A DNA stretch of 7,519 nt from Paracoccaceae bacterium (GTDB taxonomy: Bacteria > Pseudomonadota > Alphaproteobacteria > Rhodobacterales > Rhodobacteraceae). This document shows positions 1 through 6,691 of the stretch, one piece after another. The translations under genes were made by a program, and so were the position numbers. Position 1 is the stretch's first letter. Each line of letters begins with the position of its first letter. The stretch is taken from contig DAOUPC010000136.1 of the NCBI GenBank assembly GCA_030626365.1, forward strand, positions 1 through 7,519. Reading direction: 5' to 3'. The notes below the pieces were generated by a model. The model made no database searches, was not told where the DNA came from, and worked only from the letters and a program-made list of their open reading frames with translations.

Positions 1-2
1 AC

Positions 3-590
3 ACGCACCCCAAACAGGTGTTCGCCGAGATGGCGCAGAACATGGGGTCGCTTGATAACATCACATGGGAACGGCTGGAAAAGGCCACTGTGACCTATCC
101 GTCGCTTTCCCCCGATGATCCGGGCCAACCGATCGTGTTTGGCGACGGGTTTCCGCGCCCGAATGGCCGGGCACGGTTCACCCCGGCAGATGTGATTTCC
201 CCGGACGAGACCCCGGATGCAGAATATCCGTTTGTGCTGATCACCGGTCGCCAGCTTGAACACTGGCACACAGGCACAATGACCCGGCGGGCACATGTGC
301 TGGACACGGTCGAACCCGAGGCGAACTGTTCAATGCATCCGGCCACGTTGCGGCGCATGGGGATCAGACCCGGCGGGATGATTCGCCTGCGCACACGGCG
401 TGGCAGCGTCACGGTGATGGTGCGCGCCGACCGGGCGGTGGCACAAGATAACGTGTTCCTGCCCTTCGCCTATGTCGAGGCCGCAGCGAATATCCTGACC
501 AATGCGGCGCTGGACCCGTTTGGCAAGATACCCGAGTTCAAGTTCGCCGCCGTGCGGGTAGATAACGCAGAGATCCAGCCAGAGACCTGA
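3..590 (+). CDS. fdhF: Formate dehydrogenase alpha subunit, C-terminal part (5' end outside window)
   Basis: The reading frame is open from the left edge (first full codon at 3) to TGA at 588-590, giving 195 residues of the C-terminus. This is the molybdopterin-dinucleotide-binding domain of the molybdopterin oxidoreductase superfamily, which closes over the Mo/W cofactor. Visible hallmarks are TGRQLEHWHTGTMTRR around bases 246-290 and the tail LTNAALDPFGKIPEFKFAAV, which is typical of formate dehydrogenase alpha subunits. The related NapA nitrate reductase has a similar HWH segment but a different tail. By family knowledge the whole enzyme oxidises formate to CO2 and passes electrons through Fe-S clusters, usually to NAD+ via partner subunits, in the cytoplasm. 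The catalytic Cys/Sec and Fe-S region lie upstream, so holoenzyme type (FdsA-like or other) cannot be decided. No fdsD-like small subunit follows; the next gene is convergent, 12 bases away. The symbol follows common annotation practice and is not proof of orthology with E. coli FdhF. Confidence 0.88.
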   Translation, partial: THPKQVFAEMAQNMGSLDNITWERLEKATVTYPSLSPDDPGQPIVFGDGFPRPNGRARFTPADVISPDETPDAEYPFVLITGRQLEHWHTGTMTRRAHVLDTVEPEANCSMHPATLRRMGIRPGGMIRLRTRRGSVTVMVRADRAVAQDNVFLPFAYVEAAANILTNAALDPFGKIPEFKFAAVRVDNAEIQPET

Positions 591-602
591 TCCGTTATGA
601 AA

Positions 603-1604
603 TCAGCCCGGTTCCGGGCCGGTTTGCACCAAAATTGCGCCGCTTCGCCCACCTGCCTCGACCGCCATATGGGCCGCGGCGCAATCGGCCAGGTCAAATA
701 TCTGTTCGACCGGGCATGTCAGGGCACCTGATGTCAGGGCCGCGTTCAGGCGCTGAATGGTTGCGGCGCGCTGTGCTGGCGTCAGGATATAGACCAGCGC
801 CATTTGCAGGGTCACGGCCTTGAACATCAGCGGATAAAACGGCAGGGCCGGGGTCATGTCGCGGGCTGATCCATAGGCGGTGATATGGCCGTTCTCGGCG
901 ATGACGGCCGTATCTGTCGCAGCATTCTGGCCGAATTCCACCTCAACGATATGATCGACCGGTTTACCCCCGTTTGCCGCCAGTATCCGCGCGACCAGAT
1001 CAGGGTCATCATATTCCAGAACCGCATCTGCGCCCGCCTGTGTGGCCCGGCCCATTCCCGTGCCTTTTGTGGTGGCAATCACCCGCGCGCCACCCCATTT
1101 GGCCAGTTGAACCGCCAGATAGCCAACGGTGCCGGCCCCGCCCTGCACCAGCACGGTCTTGCCTGTCACATCCCCGTTGCTGAACACCGTGAAACAGGCC
1201 GTCAGCCCCGGTATGCCCAGTGTCGCGCCGGTGGCCATGTCCACATTATCGGGCAGTTCTATGGCCTGACCTTCCGGCAGGGTGATCTGGCTGGCGGCTG
1301 TCCCGTGGGGGCGTTGCCACTGGCCATTCCAGACCCACACCCGCTGACCCAGCCGTTCGGGTGCGACCCCCGCACCGATGGCCGAAATGACCCCGGAGCC
1401 GTCGCTGTGCGGTATGATGACCGGCCAGGGCAGTTCGCTGACCCCCGCCCTTGCCCCTGCGCGGGATTTTACGTCTGACGGGTTAACGCCGGAATAGACC
1501 AGATCGACCTGCACCTCTCCGGGGCCGGGGGCTGGGTTGTTGACCTCATCCAGTGACAAAACAGTGCTGGCCGGGCCAAAGGCGCGATAGGTGATGGCTT
1601 TCAT
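603..1604 (-). CDS. Zinc-independent quinone oxidoreductase-type NAD(P)H reductase (MDR superfamily)
   Basis: A 333-residue protein of the medium-chain dehydrogenase/reductase superfamily, in the quinone oxidoreductase (QOR) branch. The N-terminal GroES-like domain occupies about residues 1-120, with HSDGSGVISAIG near residue 66. A Rossmann fold follows, with GGAGTVGYLAVQLAK starting at residue 155 and the preceding GATLGIPGLTACFTVF helix typical of QORs. The Cys cluster for structural zinc and the usual catalytic-zinc ligands are not seen, which fits the zinc-free QOR group. By family it reduces quinones or other activated alkenes/carbonyls with NAD(P)H in the cytosol; the true substrate is unknown. 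The start at 1604 (MKAITYRAFG) is chosen because AAAGGG lies seven bases upstream and homologues begin this way; the frame could extend 23 codons further to 1673. The gene ends tail to tail with the formate dehydrogenase gene. It lies 150 bases behind the SH3 gene on the same strand, with a possible terminator between, so it is probably transcribed alone. Confidence 0.88.
   Translation of the reverse strand: MKAITYRAFGPASTVLSLDEVNNPAPGPGEVQVDLVYSGVNPSDVKSRAGARAGVSELPWPVIIPHSDGSGVISAIGAGVAPERLGQRVWVWNGQWQRPHGTAASQITLPEGQAIELPDNVDMATGATLGIPGLTACFTVFSNGDVTGKTVLVQGGAGTVGYLAVQLAKWGGARVIATTKGTGMGRATQAGADAVLEYDDPDLVARILAANGGKPVDHIVEVEFGQNAATDTAVIAENGHITAYGSARDMTPALPFYPLMFKAVTLQMALVYILTPAQRAATIQRLNAALTSGALTCPVEQIFDLADCAAAHMAVEAGGRSGAILVQTGPEPG
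606..619. repeat. Short perfect inverted repeat at the convergent gene ends
   Basis: GCCCGG-TT-CCGGGC forms two six-base arms around two bases, inside the last codons of the quinone-oxidoreductase gene and 16 bases past the formate dehydrogenase stop. It could act as a weak hairpin for plus-strand transcripts leaving the formate dehydrogenase gene, but no T-run follows it. It may equally be chance in GC-rich coding sequence (Gly-Pro-Glu-Pro-Gly codons). Confidence 0.25.
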
Positions 1605-1649
1605 GGTGGTGCCCTTTGTGATGCGTGGTGGTGCGTGTAAGGTTGTGGC

Positions 1650-1662
1650 CAAGGCTATAGCA
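1650..1662 (-). promoter_or_regulatory. Possible extended -10 promoter element for the quinone oxidoreductase gene
   Basis: Read on the minus strand, TGC-TATAGC lies about 50 bases upstream of the chosen ATG. It resembles an extended -10 (TGn followed by a TATAAT-like hexamer). No convincing -35 box is visible; the stretch 15-17 bases upstream is T-rich (GATTTTGG). The core GCTATAGC (1654-1661) is itself palindromic. Seen by eye only. Confidence 0.28.
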
Positions 1663-1711
1663 TTCCGCCCCAAACCAAAATCACCAACATTCGTGTAATT
1701 GTGCGCACGCG

Positions 1712-1740
1712 AAGAAACCCGCCAGGGCGCGGCCCTTGGG
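1712..1740 (-). terminator. Possible intrinsic terminator after the SH3-domain gene
   Basis: On the minus strand, just past the SH3 gene stop, AGGGC-CGC-GCCCT forms a five-base stem (1724-1736). It can extend by two G-C pairs across one bulged base, and is followed by CGGGTTTCTT. The stem with a T-rich tail 15-40 bases after the stop codon is terminator-like, though the T-run is short and interrupted. Confidence 0.38.
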
Positions 1741-1754
1741 TCCTGACCCTGATC

Positions 1755-2312
1755 CTAGTCGCGCAATTCGCCCGGCATGACACCCCACAGGGATTCTTTG
1801 CTGGCCCAGCCGCGATAACCACCTGCGGAAATGCGGCACCACCCTTTGGTGCAACTTCCCAGGCGGGCAATAACGCCCAGTTCAAATGCGGCAGATACCG
1901 GCGATTTTGGGTCGGGCCGGGCATAAACCTGCAACATATCCTGTTCCACAAGAACCGTGCGAACCCCCGACAACAGCACATAATGCACCCAGCCTCCGGC
2001 ACCGTCGCGGTCCTGTACCCGGCGCCAGTGGCCATGTTCGGCGGTGACCTGCAACGGCATGTCGCGCCGTTTGAACACCCAGTCGATACGGTGGCTAAGG
2101 GATGGCCCGCGCCGCACGTTGCCTTCGGTGGATTTCATCGACACGTATCTTGGCAGGGGCAGGTTGGTCACCGGCCCCCGGTCGGTTTTGCCGCCTGCCT
2201 GCCCGTCCGTGGCCATGACCGGGATCAGCAACAGGCCCAGAACCACCGCCCGTGCAAAATACGCTGCCCGCTGTTCCCATTTATCTGAAACTGTCACTGC
2301 TTGCCTGTCCAT
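1755..2312 (-). CDS. Exported protein with two SH3-like segments
   Basis: A 185-residue protein from ATG at 2312. The N-terminus has charged residues, a hydrophobic stretch (about residues 22-34, AVVLGLLLIPVMA) and a likely signal peptidase I site after GQA at residue 39, so it should be periplasmic. Two bacterial SH3-like units follow. The first (about 56-122) begins YVSMKSTEGNVRRGPS and includes WRRVQDRDGAGGWVH; the second (about 124-183) includes VYARPDPKSP and WCRISAGGYRGWASKESLWGV. Such tandem units match the SH3_4 type found in many alphaproteobacterial exported proteins; binding to cell-wall peptides is suspected for the fold but not shown here. The frame runs upstream to 2444, but that would place the start inside the divergent gene's leader and put 44 non-signal residues before the signal peptide. 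No strong ribosome site precedes 2312, and a GTG five codons in is an alternative start. The gene is divergent from the dehydrogenase operon. Its function is unknown. Confidence 0.8.
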   Translation of the reverse strand: MDRQAVTVSDKWEQRAAYFARAVVLGLLLIPVMATDGQAGGKTDRGPVTNLPLPRYVSMKSTEGNVRRGPSLSHRIDWVFKRRDMPLQVTAEHGHWRRVQDRDGAGGWVHYVLLSGVRTVLVEQDMLQVYARPDPKSPVSAAFELGVIARLGSCTKGWCRISAGGYRGWASKESLWGVMPGELRD

Positions 2313-2437
2313 CTGCTTTGTCGTGAAAAAGGCTGCGTTATTTACGCGTGTAATTCCGTTGGGTTCTTGTGCCCCGCCTGTTCCTGCGCCACGATGCCAT
2401 GACGACCAGCAGTTTGAAAAGCGATAGGAGAGCGGAT
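2313..2437. promoter_or_regulatory. Divergent promoter region between SH3 gene and three-gene operon
   Basis: These 125 bases must drive both the SH3 gene (minus) and the D-2-hydroxyacid dehydrogenase operon (plus). The middle is the AT-richest part of the neighbourhood. It contains a hyphenated dyad, TTAC-GCGT-GTAA (2342-2353), which could be an operator. Weak hexamers are present: TTGTCG (2318-2323) with TATTTA (2339-2344) on plus, and TAAATA on minus. None is close to consensus, so no exact promoter is called. Confidence 0.4.
2426..2430 (+). promoter_or_regulatory. Ribosome binding site deciding a TTG start
   Basis: AGGAG lies seven bases before TTG at 2438-2440. This is the only good Shine-Dalgarno in the leader. 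The in-frame GTG at 2369 and ATG at 2399 have no comparable site. The protein from TTG begins MPRERLSVVVTRRLP, which goes straight into the first beta strand expected for the family. Confidence 0.75.
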
Positions 2438-3424
2438 TTGCCAAGAGAACGTCTGAGTGTTGTCGTGACGCGACGGTTGCCCGACGAGGTGGAAACCCGG
2501 CTGAGCGAACTTTTTGACATCAAACTGCGCGAAGATGACACGCCGATGACCCGGTCAGAACTGGTCACGGCGGTGAAAACGGCTGATATTCTTGTGCCGA
2601 CCGTGACCGATACCATTGATGCGGGGTTGCTGGCGCAGGCGGGTGAAAAACTGCGCCTGATTGCCAATTATGGGGCCGGGGTGGACCATATCGATGTGGC
2701 CACGGCGCGCCAGCGGGGCATTCTTGTGTCCAACACACCCGGCGTGCTGACCGATGATACCGCCGATATGGCCATGGCGCTGATACTGGCAGTGACGCGC
2801 CGTATCCCCGAAGGGCTGGCGGTGATGCAGAAGGGCGACTGGCAGGGCTGGGCCCCGACCGCGTTTCTGGGGGGGCGTGTCGGTGGGCGGCGTCTGGGCA
2901 TTTTGGGCATGGGCCGGATTGGCCAGGCCGTGGCGCGCCGGGCGGCGGCGTTTGGCATGCAGATACATTACCACAACCGCAAACGCCTGAGACCCGAGGT
3001 CGAAGAGACGTTTGAGGCAACCTATTGGGACAGTCTGGACCAGATGGTTGCCCGGATGGATGTGATTTCGATCAACTGCCCGTCGACCCCCAGCACCTTT
3101 CATCTGATGAATGCCCGGCGGCTGAAACTGCTGAAACCCAGCGCGGTGATCGTCAACACCTCGCGCGGTGAAGTGATTGATGAAAACGCGCTGACCCGGA
3201 TGCTGCGGGCTGGCGAAATTGCCGGGGCGGGGTTGGATGTGTATGAACATGGCACCGATATCAACCCGCGCCTGCGCGAGTTGAAGAACGTGGTTCTGTT
3301 GCCGCATATGGGATCGGCCACGCTTGAGGGGCGGATCGAGATGGGCGAAAAGGTGATCATCAACATCAAGACCTTCGAGGACGGACACCGCCCGCCTGAT
3401 CAGGTGGTGCCGTCGATGCTGTAA
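2438..3424 (+). CDS. D-2-hydroxyacid dehydrogenase, glyoxylate/hydroxypyruvate reductase type
   Basis: A 328-residue NAD(P)-dependent D-isomer-specific 2-hydroxyacid dehydrogenase. By family it reduces 2-keto acids such as glyoxylate or hydroxypyruvate to D-2-hydroxy acids (glycolate, D-glycerate) in the cytosol; the exact substrate is inferred. The catalytic domain is split around the cofactor domain. NYGAGVDHID is at residues 77-86. The nucleotide-binding GMGRIG is at 157-162, followed after beta-2 by HNRKR (179-183), a basic patch that suggests NADPH preference. Catalytic Arg243 sits in NTSRGEVIDE, and His290 in LLPHMGSAT. Oddly, the place of the usual catalytic Glu (five residues after the Asp of LDVY) is Gly272; Glu270 and Asp274 are nearby. 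The TTG start is chosen for the AGGAG seven bases upstream; the frame is open to a GTG at 2369. It is the first gene of a likely three-gene operon, with ggt 29 bases downstream. Confidence 0.9.
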   Translation: MPRERLSVVVTRRLPDEVETRLSELFDIKLREDDTPMTRSELVTAVKTADILVPTVTDTIDAGLLAQAGEKLRLIANYGAGVDHIDVATARQRGILVSNTPGVLTDDTADMAMALILAVTRRIPEGLAVMQKGDWQGWAPTAFLGGRVGGRRLGILGMGRIGQAVARRAAAFGMQIHYHNRKRLRPEVEETFEATYWDSLDQMVARMDVISINCPSTPSTFHLMNARRLKLLKPSAVIVNTSRGEVIDENALTRMLRAGEIAGAGLDVYEHGTDINPRLRELKNVVLLPHMGSATLEGRIEMGEKVIINIKTFEDGHRPPDQVVPSML

Positions 3425-3453
3425 GCGGCCTTTTGGGCTGTAAAGGGGGGAAT

Positions 3454-5244
3454 ATGCGGAAATTCTGGCTAATGATCTGCGCCTTGCTGGTCGCAGGTGG
3501 GGGCGCAGTTGCCCAGCAGGCGGCGGATTTTGTGGCCCCCGAACCGGCGACGGGCGGCGGCTTTGAAACACTGTCCCCGGCAATTGCTGCCGCATTGGAT
3601 GCCAAGGCACAGGGCCGCCCCGTAACCGCAGATAACTGGATGATCGCCGCCGCCAACCCGCTGGCGGTTCAGGCGGGGGCCGATATTTTGCGTGCCGGTG
3701 GCAGTGCCGCCGATGCGATGATCGCGGTGCAAAGCGTTCTGGGTCTGGTCGAGCCACAATCATCCGGCCTTGGTGGTGGGGCCTTTCTGGTCTGGTACGA
3801 TGCGGCCACGGGGCAGCTTAGTACGCTGGACGGGCGTGAAACCGCGCCACTGGCCGCGACCCCGCGTCTGTTTCAGGACGCGGATGGTGTGGCGTTAAAA
3901 TTTTACGATGCGGTGGTGGGGGGGCGTTCGGTTGGCACGCCCGGCACGCCGGCCCTGATGGGCGAGGCGTATCGCCGGTGGGGTCGGATGCCCTGGCCGT
4001 GGCTGTTCGGTGCCGGAATTACCCTTGCCGAACAGGGTTTTGCGGTGTCGCCGCGCCTTGCGGGGCTTGTTGAACATGATGCGGACCGTCTGGCGCGGTT
4101 CCCGGCAACGGCTGATTACTTTTTGCCGGGCGGCGTTGCCTTGCAGGCGGGCGATCACCTGCGTAACCCGGCCTATGCCGATACCTTGCGGGCGCTGGCC
4201 ATGCTTGGGCCGGACGGCTTTTATACCGGGGCGATCGCCGCCGATATTGTGCGCGCTGTAAACGATGCCCCCGGCAACCCCGGCGTTTTGTCGGCCCGCG
4301 ATCTGGCGATTTATCAGGTGCGCGCGCGTGACCCGGTTTGTGTGGCCTACCGCGCCTTTCAGGTTTGCGGCATGGGTCCGCCATCATCCGGCGCGCTAAG
4401 TGTCGGGCAGATACTGGGGCAACTGGACCATTTCGATCTGGCAGCCCTTGGCCCGGACAGCGCAAAGGCGTGGCGGCTGATTGGTGATGCGTCACGCCTG
4501 AGCTTTGCCGACCGGGGCCGGTACATGGCCGACAGTGACTTTGTACCGATGCCAACCAAGGGGCTGGTCGATCCGGCCTATCTGGCCGAACGGGCCGGGT
4601 TGCTGGATGGGGATCGTGCACTGACCAGTGTGGCCCCCGGCAACCCCGCGTTTGACCACGCGGCAAACTGGGCCGACGACGAGGCAATTGAACTGCCGTC
4701 CACCTCGCATATCTCGATCGTTGACGGGTATGGCAACGTATTGTCGATGACCACGACGGTGGAAAACGCCTTTGGGTCGCGCCTGATGGTGCGGGGGTTC
4801 TTGCTGAACAATGAACTGACCGATTTTTCGTTTCGCACGCATCGTGACGGCGTGCCCATTGCCAACCGGCTGGAACCGGGCAAACGACCACGGTCGTCGA
4901 TGGCCCCGACCATTGTGCTGAAGGACGGCGCGCCGGTGCTGGCCATCGGGTCCCCCGGCGGCAGTCGGATCATCGGCTATGTGGCCGGCGCGATCATCGC
5001 CTGGGCCGATTGGGGCATGGATGTGCAACAGGCGATCGGGATGGGCCATGCGGTCAACCGTTTTGGCACCTATGACCTTGAGGCCGGAACCAGCGCCGAA
5101 CCTCTTAAAAGCGACCTTGAGGCGCTGGGATATCAGGTTAAGGTACGCGATCTGAATTCCGGCCTGCATGCCATCGCCATTGGCGGTGACGGGTTGCAGG
5201 GCGGGGCGGACCCACGCCGCGAGGGCATCGCGCTGGGCGAATAA
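3454..5244 (+). CDS. ggt: Gamma-glutamyltransferase (glutathione hydrolase), periplasmic
   Basis: A 596-residue Ntn-hydrolase precursor. It cleaves or transfers the gamma-glutamyl group of glutathione and related compounds. A signal peptide (residues 1-20, MRKFWLMICALLVAGGGAVA) predicts export to the periplasm. By alignment to E. coli GGT, self-cleavage would occur before Thr417 in PSTSHISIVD. This gives a 416-residue large chain (before signal removal) and a 180-residue small chain with Thr417 as nucleophile. Conserved substrate residues are visible: Arg128 (LDGRETAP), Asp457 (LTDFS), Ser481-Ser482 (RPRSS) and Gly502-Gly503 (GSPGGS). Cys296 and Cys305 flank the segment before GPPSSG (308-313) and could form a disulfide. 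The stretch between Asp457 and Ser481 is about five residues shorter than in E. coli GGT, so the lid loop is altered. The ATG at 3454 has AAAGGGGGG just upstream; a TTG at 3433 in frame is less likely. It is the middle gene of the operon: 29 bases after the dehydrogenase and 17 before the FAD enzyme. Confidence 0.95.
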   Translation: MRKFWLMICALLVAGGGAVAQQAADFVAPEPATGGGFETLSPAIAAALDAKAQGRPVTADNWMIAAANPLAVQAGADILRAGGSAADAMIAVQSVLGLVEPQSSGLGGGAFLVWYDAATGQLSTLDGRETAPLAATPRLFQDADGVALKFYDAVVGGRSVGTPGTPALMGEAYRRWGRMPWPWLFGAGITLAEQGFAVSPRLAGLVEHDADRLARFPATADYFLPGGVALQAGDHLRNPAYADTLRALAMLGPDGFYTGAIAADIVRAVNDAPGNPGVLSARDLAIYQVRARDPVCVAYRAFQVCGMGPPSSGALSVGQILGQLDHFDLAALGPDSAKAWRLIGDASRLSFADRGRYMADSDFVPMPTKGLVDPAYLAERAGLLDGDRALTSVAPGNPAFDHAANWADDEAIELPSTSHISIVDGYGNVLSMTTTVENAFGSRLMVRGFLLNNELTDFSFRTHRDGVPIANRLEPGKRPRSSMAPTIVLKDGAPVLAIGSPGGSRIIGYVAGAIIAWADWGMDVQQAIGMGHAVNRFGTYDLEAGTSAEPLKSDLEALGYQVKVRDLNSGLHAIAIGGDGLQGGADPRREGIALGE

Positions 5245-5261
5245 CGAAGGAGAACAGGCAT

Positions 5262-6665
5262 ATGGTTCAGGCAATGTCGCTGCCGCGTAATGAGGCGGGT
5301 ATCAAGGCCGCGCTTGGCATCCTCAAACAGCGTTTTGGTGATCGGTTGCAGACCGGGCAGGCGGTCCGTGAACAGCACGGGCACACCACCACCTGGATCG
5401 AAAACCAGCCGCCCGATGCGGTGGTATTCCCGACCTCGACGCAAGAGGTGTCCGAGATCATCAAGACCTGTGCCGCCAATGGCGTGCCAGTCATCCCCTA
5501 TGGCACCGGCACCTCGCTTGAGGGGCACGTGAACGCGCCCGCCGGTGGGATTTCAGTGGATGTCAGCCAGATGAACCAGATACTGGCCGTCAATGCCGGG
5601 GATCTGGATTGCATCGTGCAACCCGGCGTCACCCGCGAGGATCTGAACGTGCATCTGCGTGATCAGGGCCTGTTCTTTCCGATCGACCCCGGTGCCAATG
5701 CGTCGCTGGGGGGGATGGCGGCAACGCGGGCCTCGGGGACCAATGCGGTGCGCTATGGCACGATGAAGGACAATGTGATCGCCCTTGAGGTGGTCATGGC
5801 GGATGGCGAGGTTATCCGAACCGCGCAAAGGGCCAAGAAATCATCTGCCGGGTACGACCTGACACGTCTGATGGTCGGGTCCGAGGGCACATTGGGCCTG
5901 ATCACCGAAATCACTCTGCGTTTGCAGGGCATCCCCGAGGCGATGTCTTCGGCACGGTGTTCGTTTGAAACGGTCGATGCCGCGTGCCATGCGGTCATGA
6001 TGACCATTCAATACGGAATTCCCGTGGCCAGAATGGAGTTGCTGGACACGATGTCGGTGCAGGCGGTCAATGCGTACTCCAAGATGGATTTGCCAGAAGC
6101 CCCGCTGTTGTTGCTGGAGTTTCACGGCTCAGAAGCCAGCGTGGCCGAGCAATCAGCAGCATTTGGCGAGATTGCGGAAGAATGCGGCGGAACCGGGTTT
6201 GAATGGACCACGAACACGGAAGAGCGGAACCGGCTATGGAAGGCGCGGCACGACTATTACTGGGCCGCATTGCAATTTAGGCCCGGCGCGACCGGTTTTG
6301 CCACGGATGTCTGCGTTCCTATTTCACGGCTGGCGGAATGTGTGGCCGGGTCGAATGACATGGTGGCGGAACTGGACCTGACCGGTATGATTGTCGGGCA
6401 TGTGGGGGACGGGAACTTTCACACCACATTGTTGGTCAACATGCAGGATAAGGCCGAAATTGCCCGGGCCGAAGACTTTGTCGGCAGGTTGAACGATCTG
6501 GCGATTTCGTTGGATGGCACCTGTACCGGGGAACACGGTATTGGGCAGGGTAAGCGCCCTTATCTGCAAAAAGAACTGGGTCCGGCGACACGGTATATGG
6601 CGGCGATCAAGGCGGCGCTTGATCCACAGGGCATCATGAATCCGGGTAAGATTCTGACGCCTTAG
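5262..6665 (+). CDS. FAD-linked D-lactate / D-2-hydroxyacid dehydrogenase (LDHD/GlcD family)
   Basis: A 467-residue flavoprotein of the VAO/PCMH fold. Family members oxidise D-lactate, glycolate or other D-2-hydroxy acids to 2-keto acids and pass electrons to cytochrome c, quinone or ETF. The FAD_binding_4 domain spans about residues 50-188, with the pyrophosphate loop PYGTGTSLEGHV (79-90) and PIDPGANASLGGMAATRASG (140-159). GSEGTLGLIT is at 206-215. The FAD-oxidase C-terminal domain (about 225-466) has TDVCVPISRL, GHVGDGNFH with His380 and His387, and GEHGIG with Glu424, the usual metal/substrate ligands. The C-terminus is LDPQGIMNPGKILTP. The sequence resembles mammalian LDHD more closely than the E. 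coli GlcD subunit. No partner GlcE/GlcF genes follow, so it probably works as a single-subunit enzyme. No signal peptide is seen. The ATG at 5262 has AAGGAG at 5247-5252, nine bases upstream. It is the last gene of the operon; terminator-like structures follow. Substrate is inferred. Confidence 0.93.
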   Translation: MVQAMSLPRNEAGIKAALGILKQRFGDRLQTGQAVREQHGHTTTWIENQPPDAVVFPTSTQEVSEIIKTCAANGVPVIPYGTGTSLEGHVNAPAGGISVDVSQMNQILAVNAGDLDCIVQPGVTREDLNVHLRDQGLFFPIDPGANASLGGMAATRASGTNAVRYGTMKDNVIALEVVMADGEVIRTAQRAKKSSAGYDLTRLMVGSEGTLGLITEITLRLQGIPEAMSSARCSFETVDAACHAVMMTIQYGIPVARMELLDTMSVQAVNAYSKMDLPEAPLLLLEFHGSEASVAEQSAAFGEIAEECGGTGFEWTTNTEERNRLWKARHDYYWAALQFRPGATGFATDVCVPISRLAECVAGSNDMVAELDLTGMIVGHVGDGNFHTTLLVNMQDKAEIARAEDFVGRLNDLAISLDGTCTGEHGIGQGKRPYLQKELGPATRYMAAIKAALDPQGIMNPGKILTP

Positions 6666-6691
6666 CAAAGGGGGAACGCGCCTGCGGCACG

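Noticed and set aside
885..1478. Plus-strand open frame (197 codons) inside the quinone oxidoreductase gene
   Set aside because: Antisense shadow of a complete MDR-family gene; no domain or ribosome site seen.
1701..2288. Plus-strand open frame (195 codons) opposite the SH3 gene
   Set aside because: The minus-strand product has a signal peptide and two SH3-like units, while the plus-strand product has no coherent features.
3461..3482. Possible lipoprotein signal (Cys9) at the GGT N-terminus
   Set aside because: The residues before Cys9 (LMI) do not fit a lipobox, the Cys lies inside the hydrophobic core, and a normal AVA cleavage site follows at residue 20.
2555..3763. Long minus-strand open frame (402 codons) opposite the hydroxyacid dehydrogenase and the start of ggt
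   Set aside because: The product is rich in Arg, Pro and His with no recognisable domain. It lies antisense to two well-supported genes, as expected from GC-rich codon use.
4019..4891. Minus-strand open frame (290 codons) opposite ggt
   Set aside because: Low-complexity Arg/Pro-rich product with no ribosome site or motif; ggt on the plus strand has all its catalytic residues.
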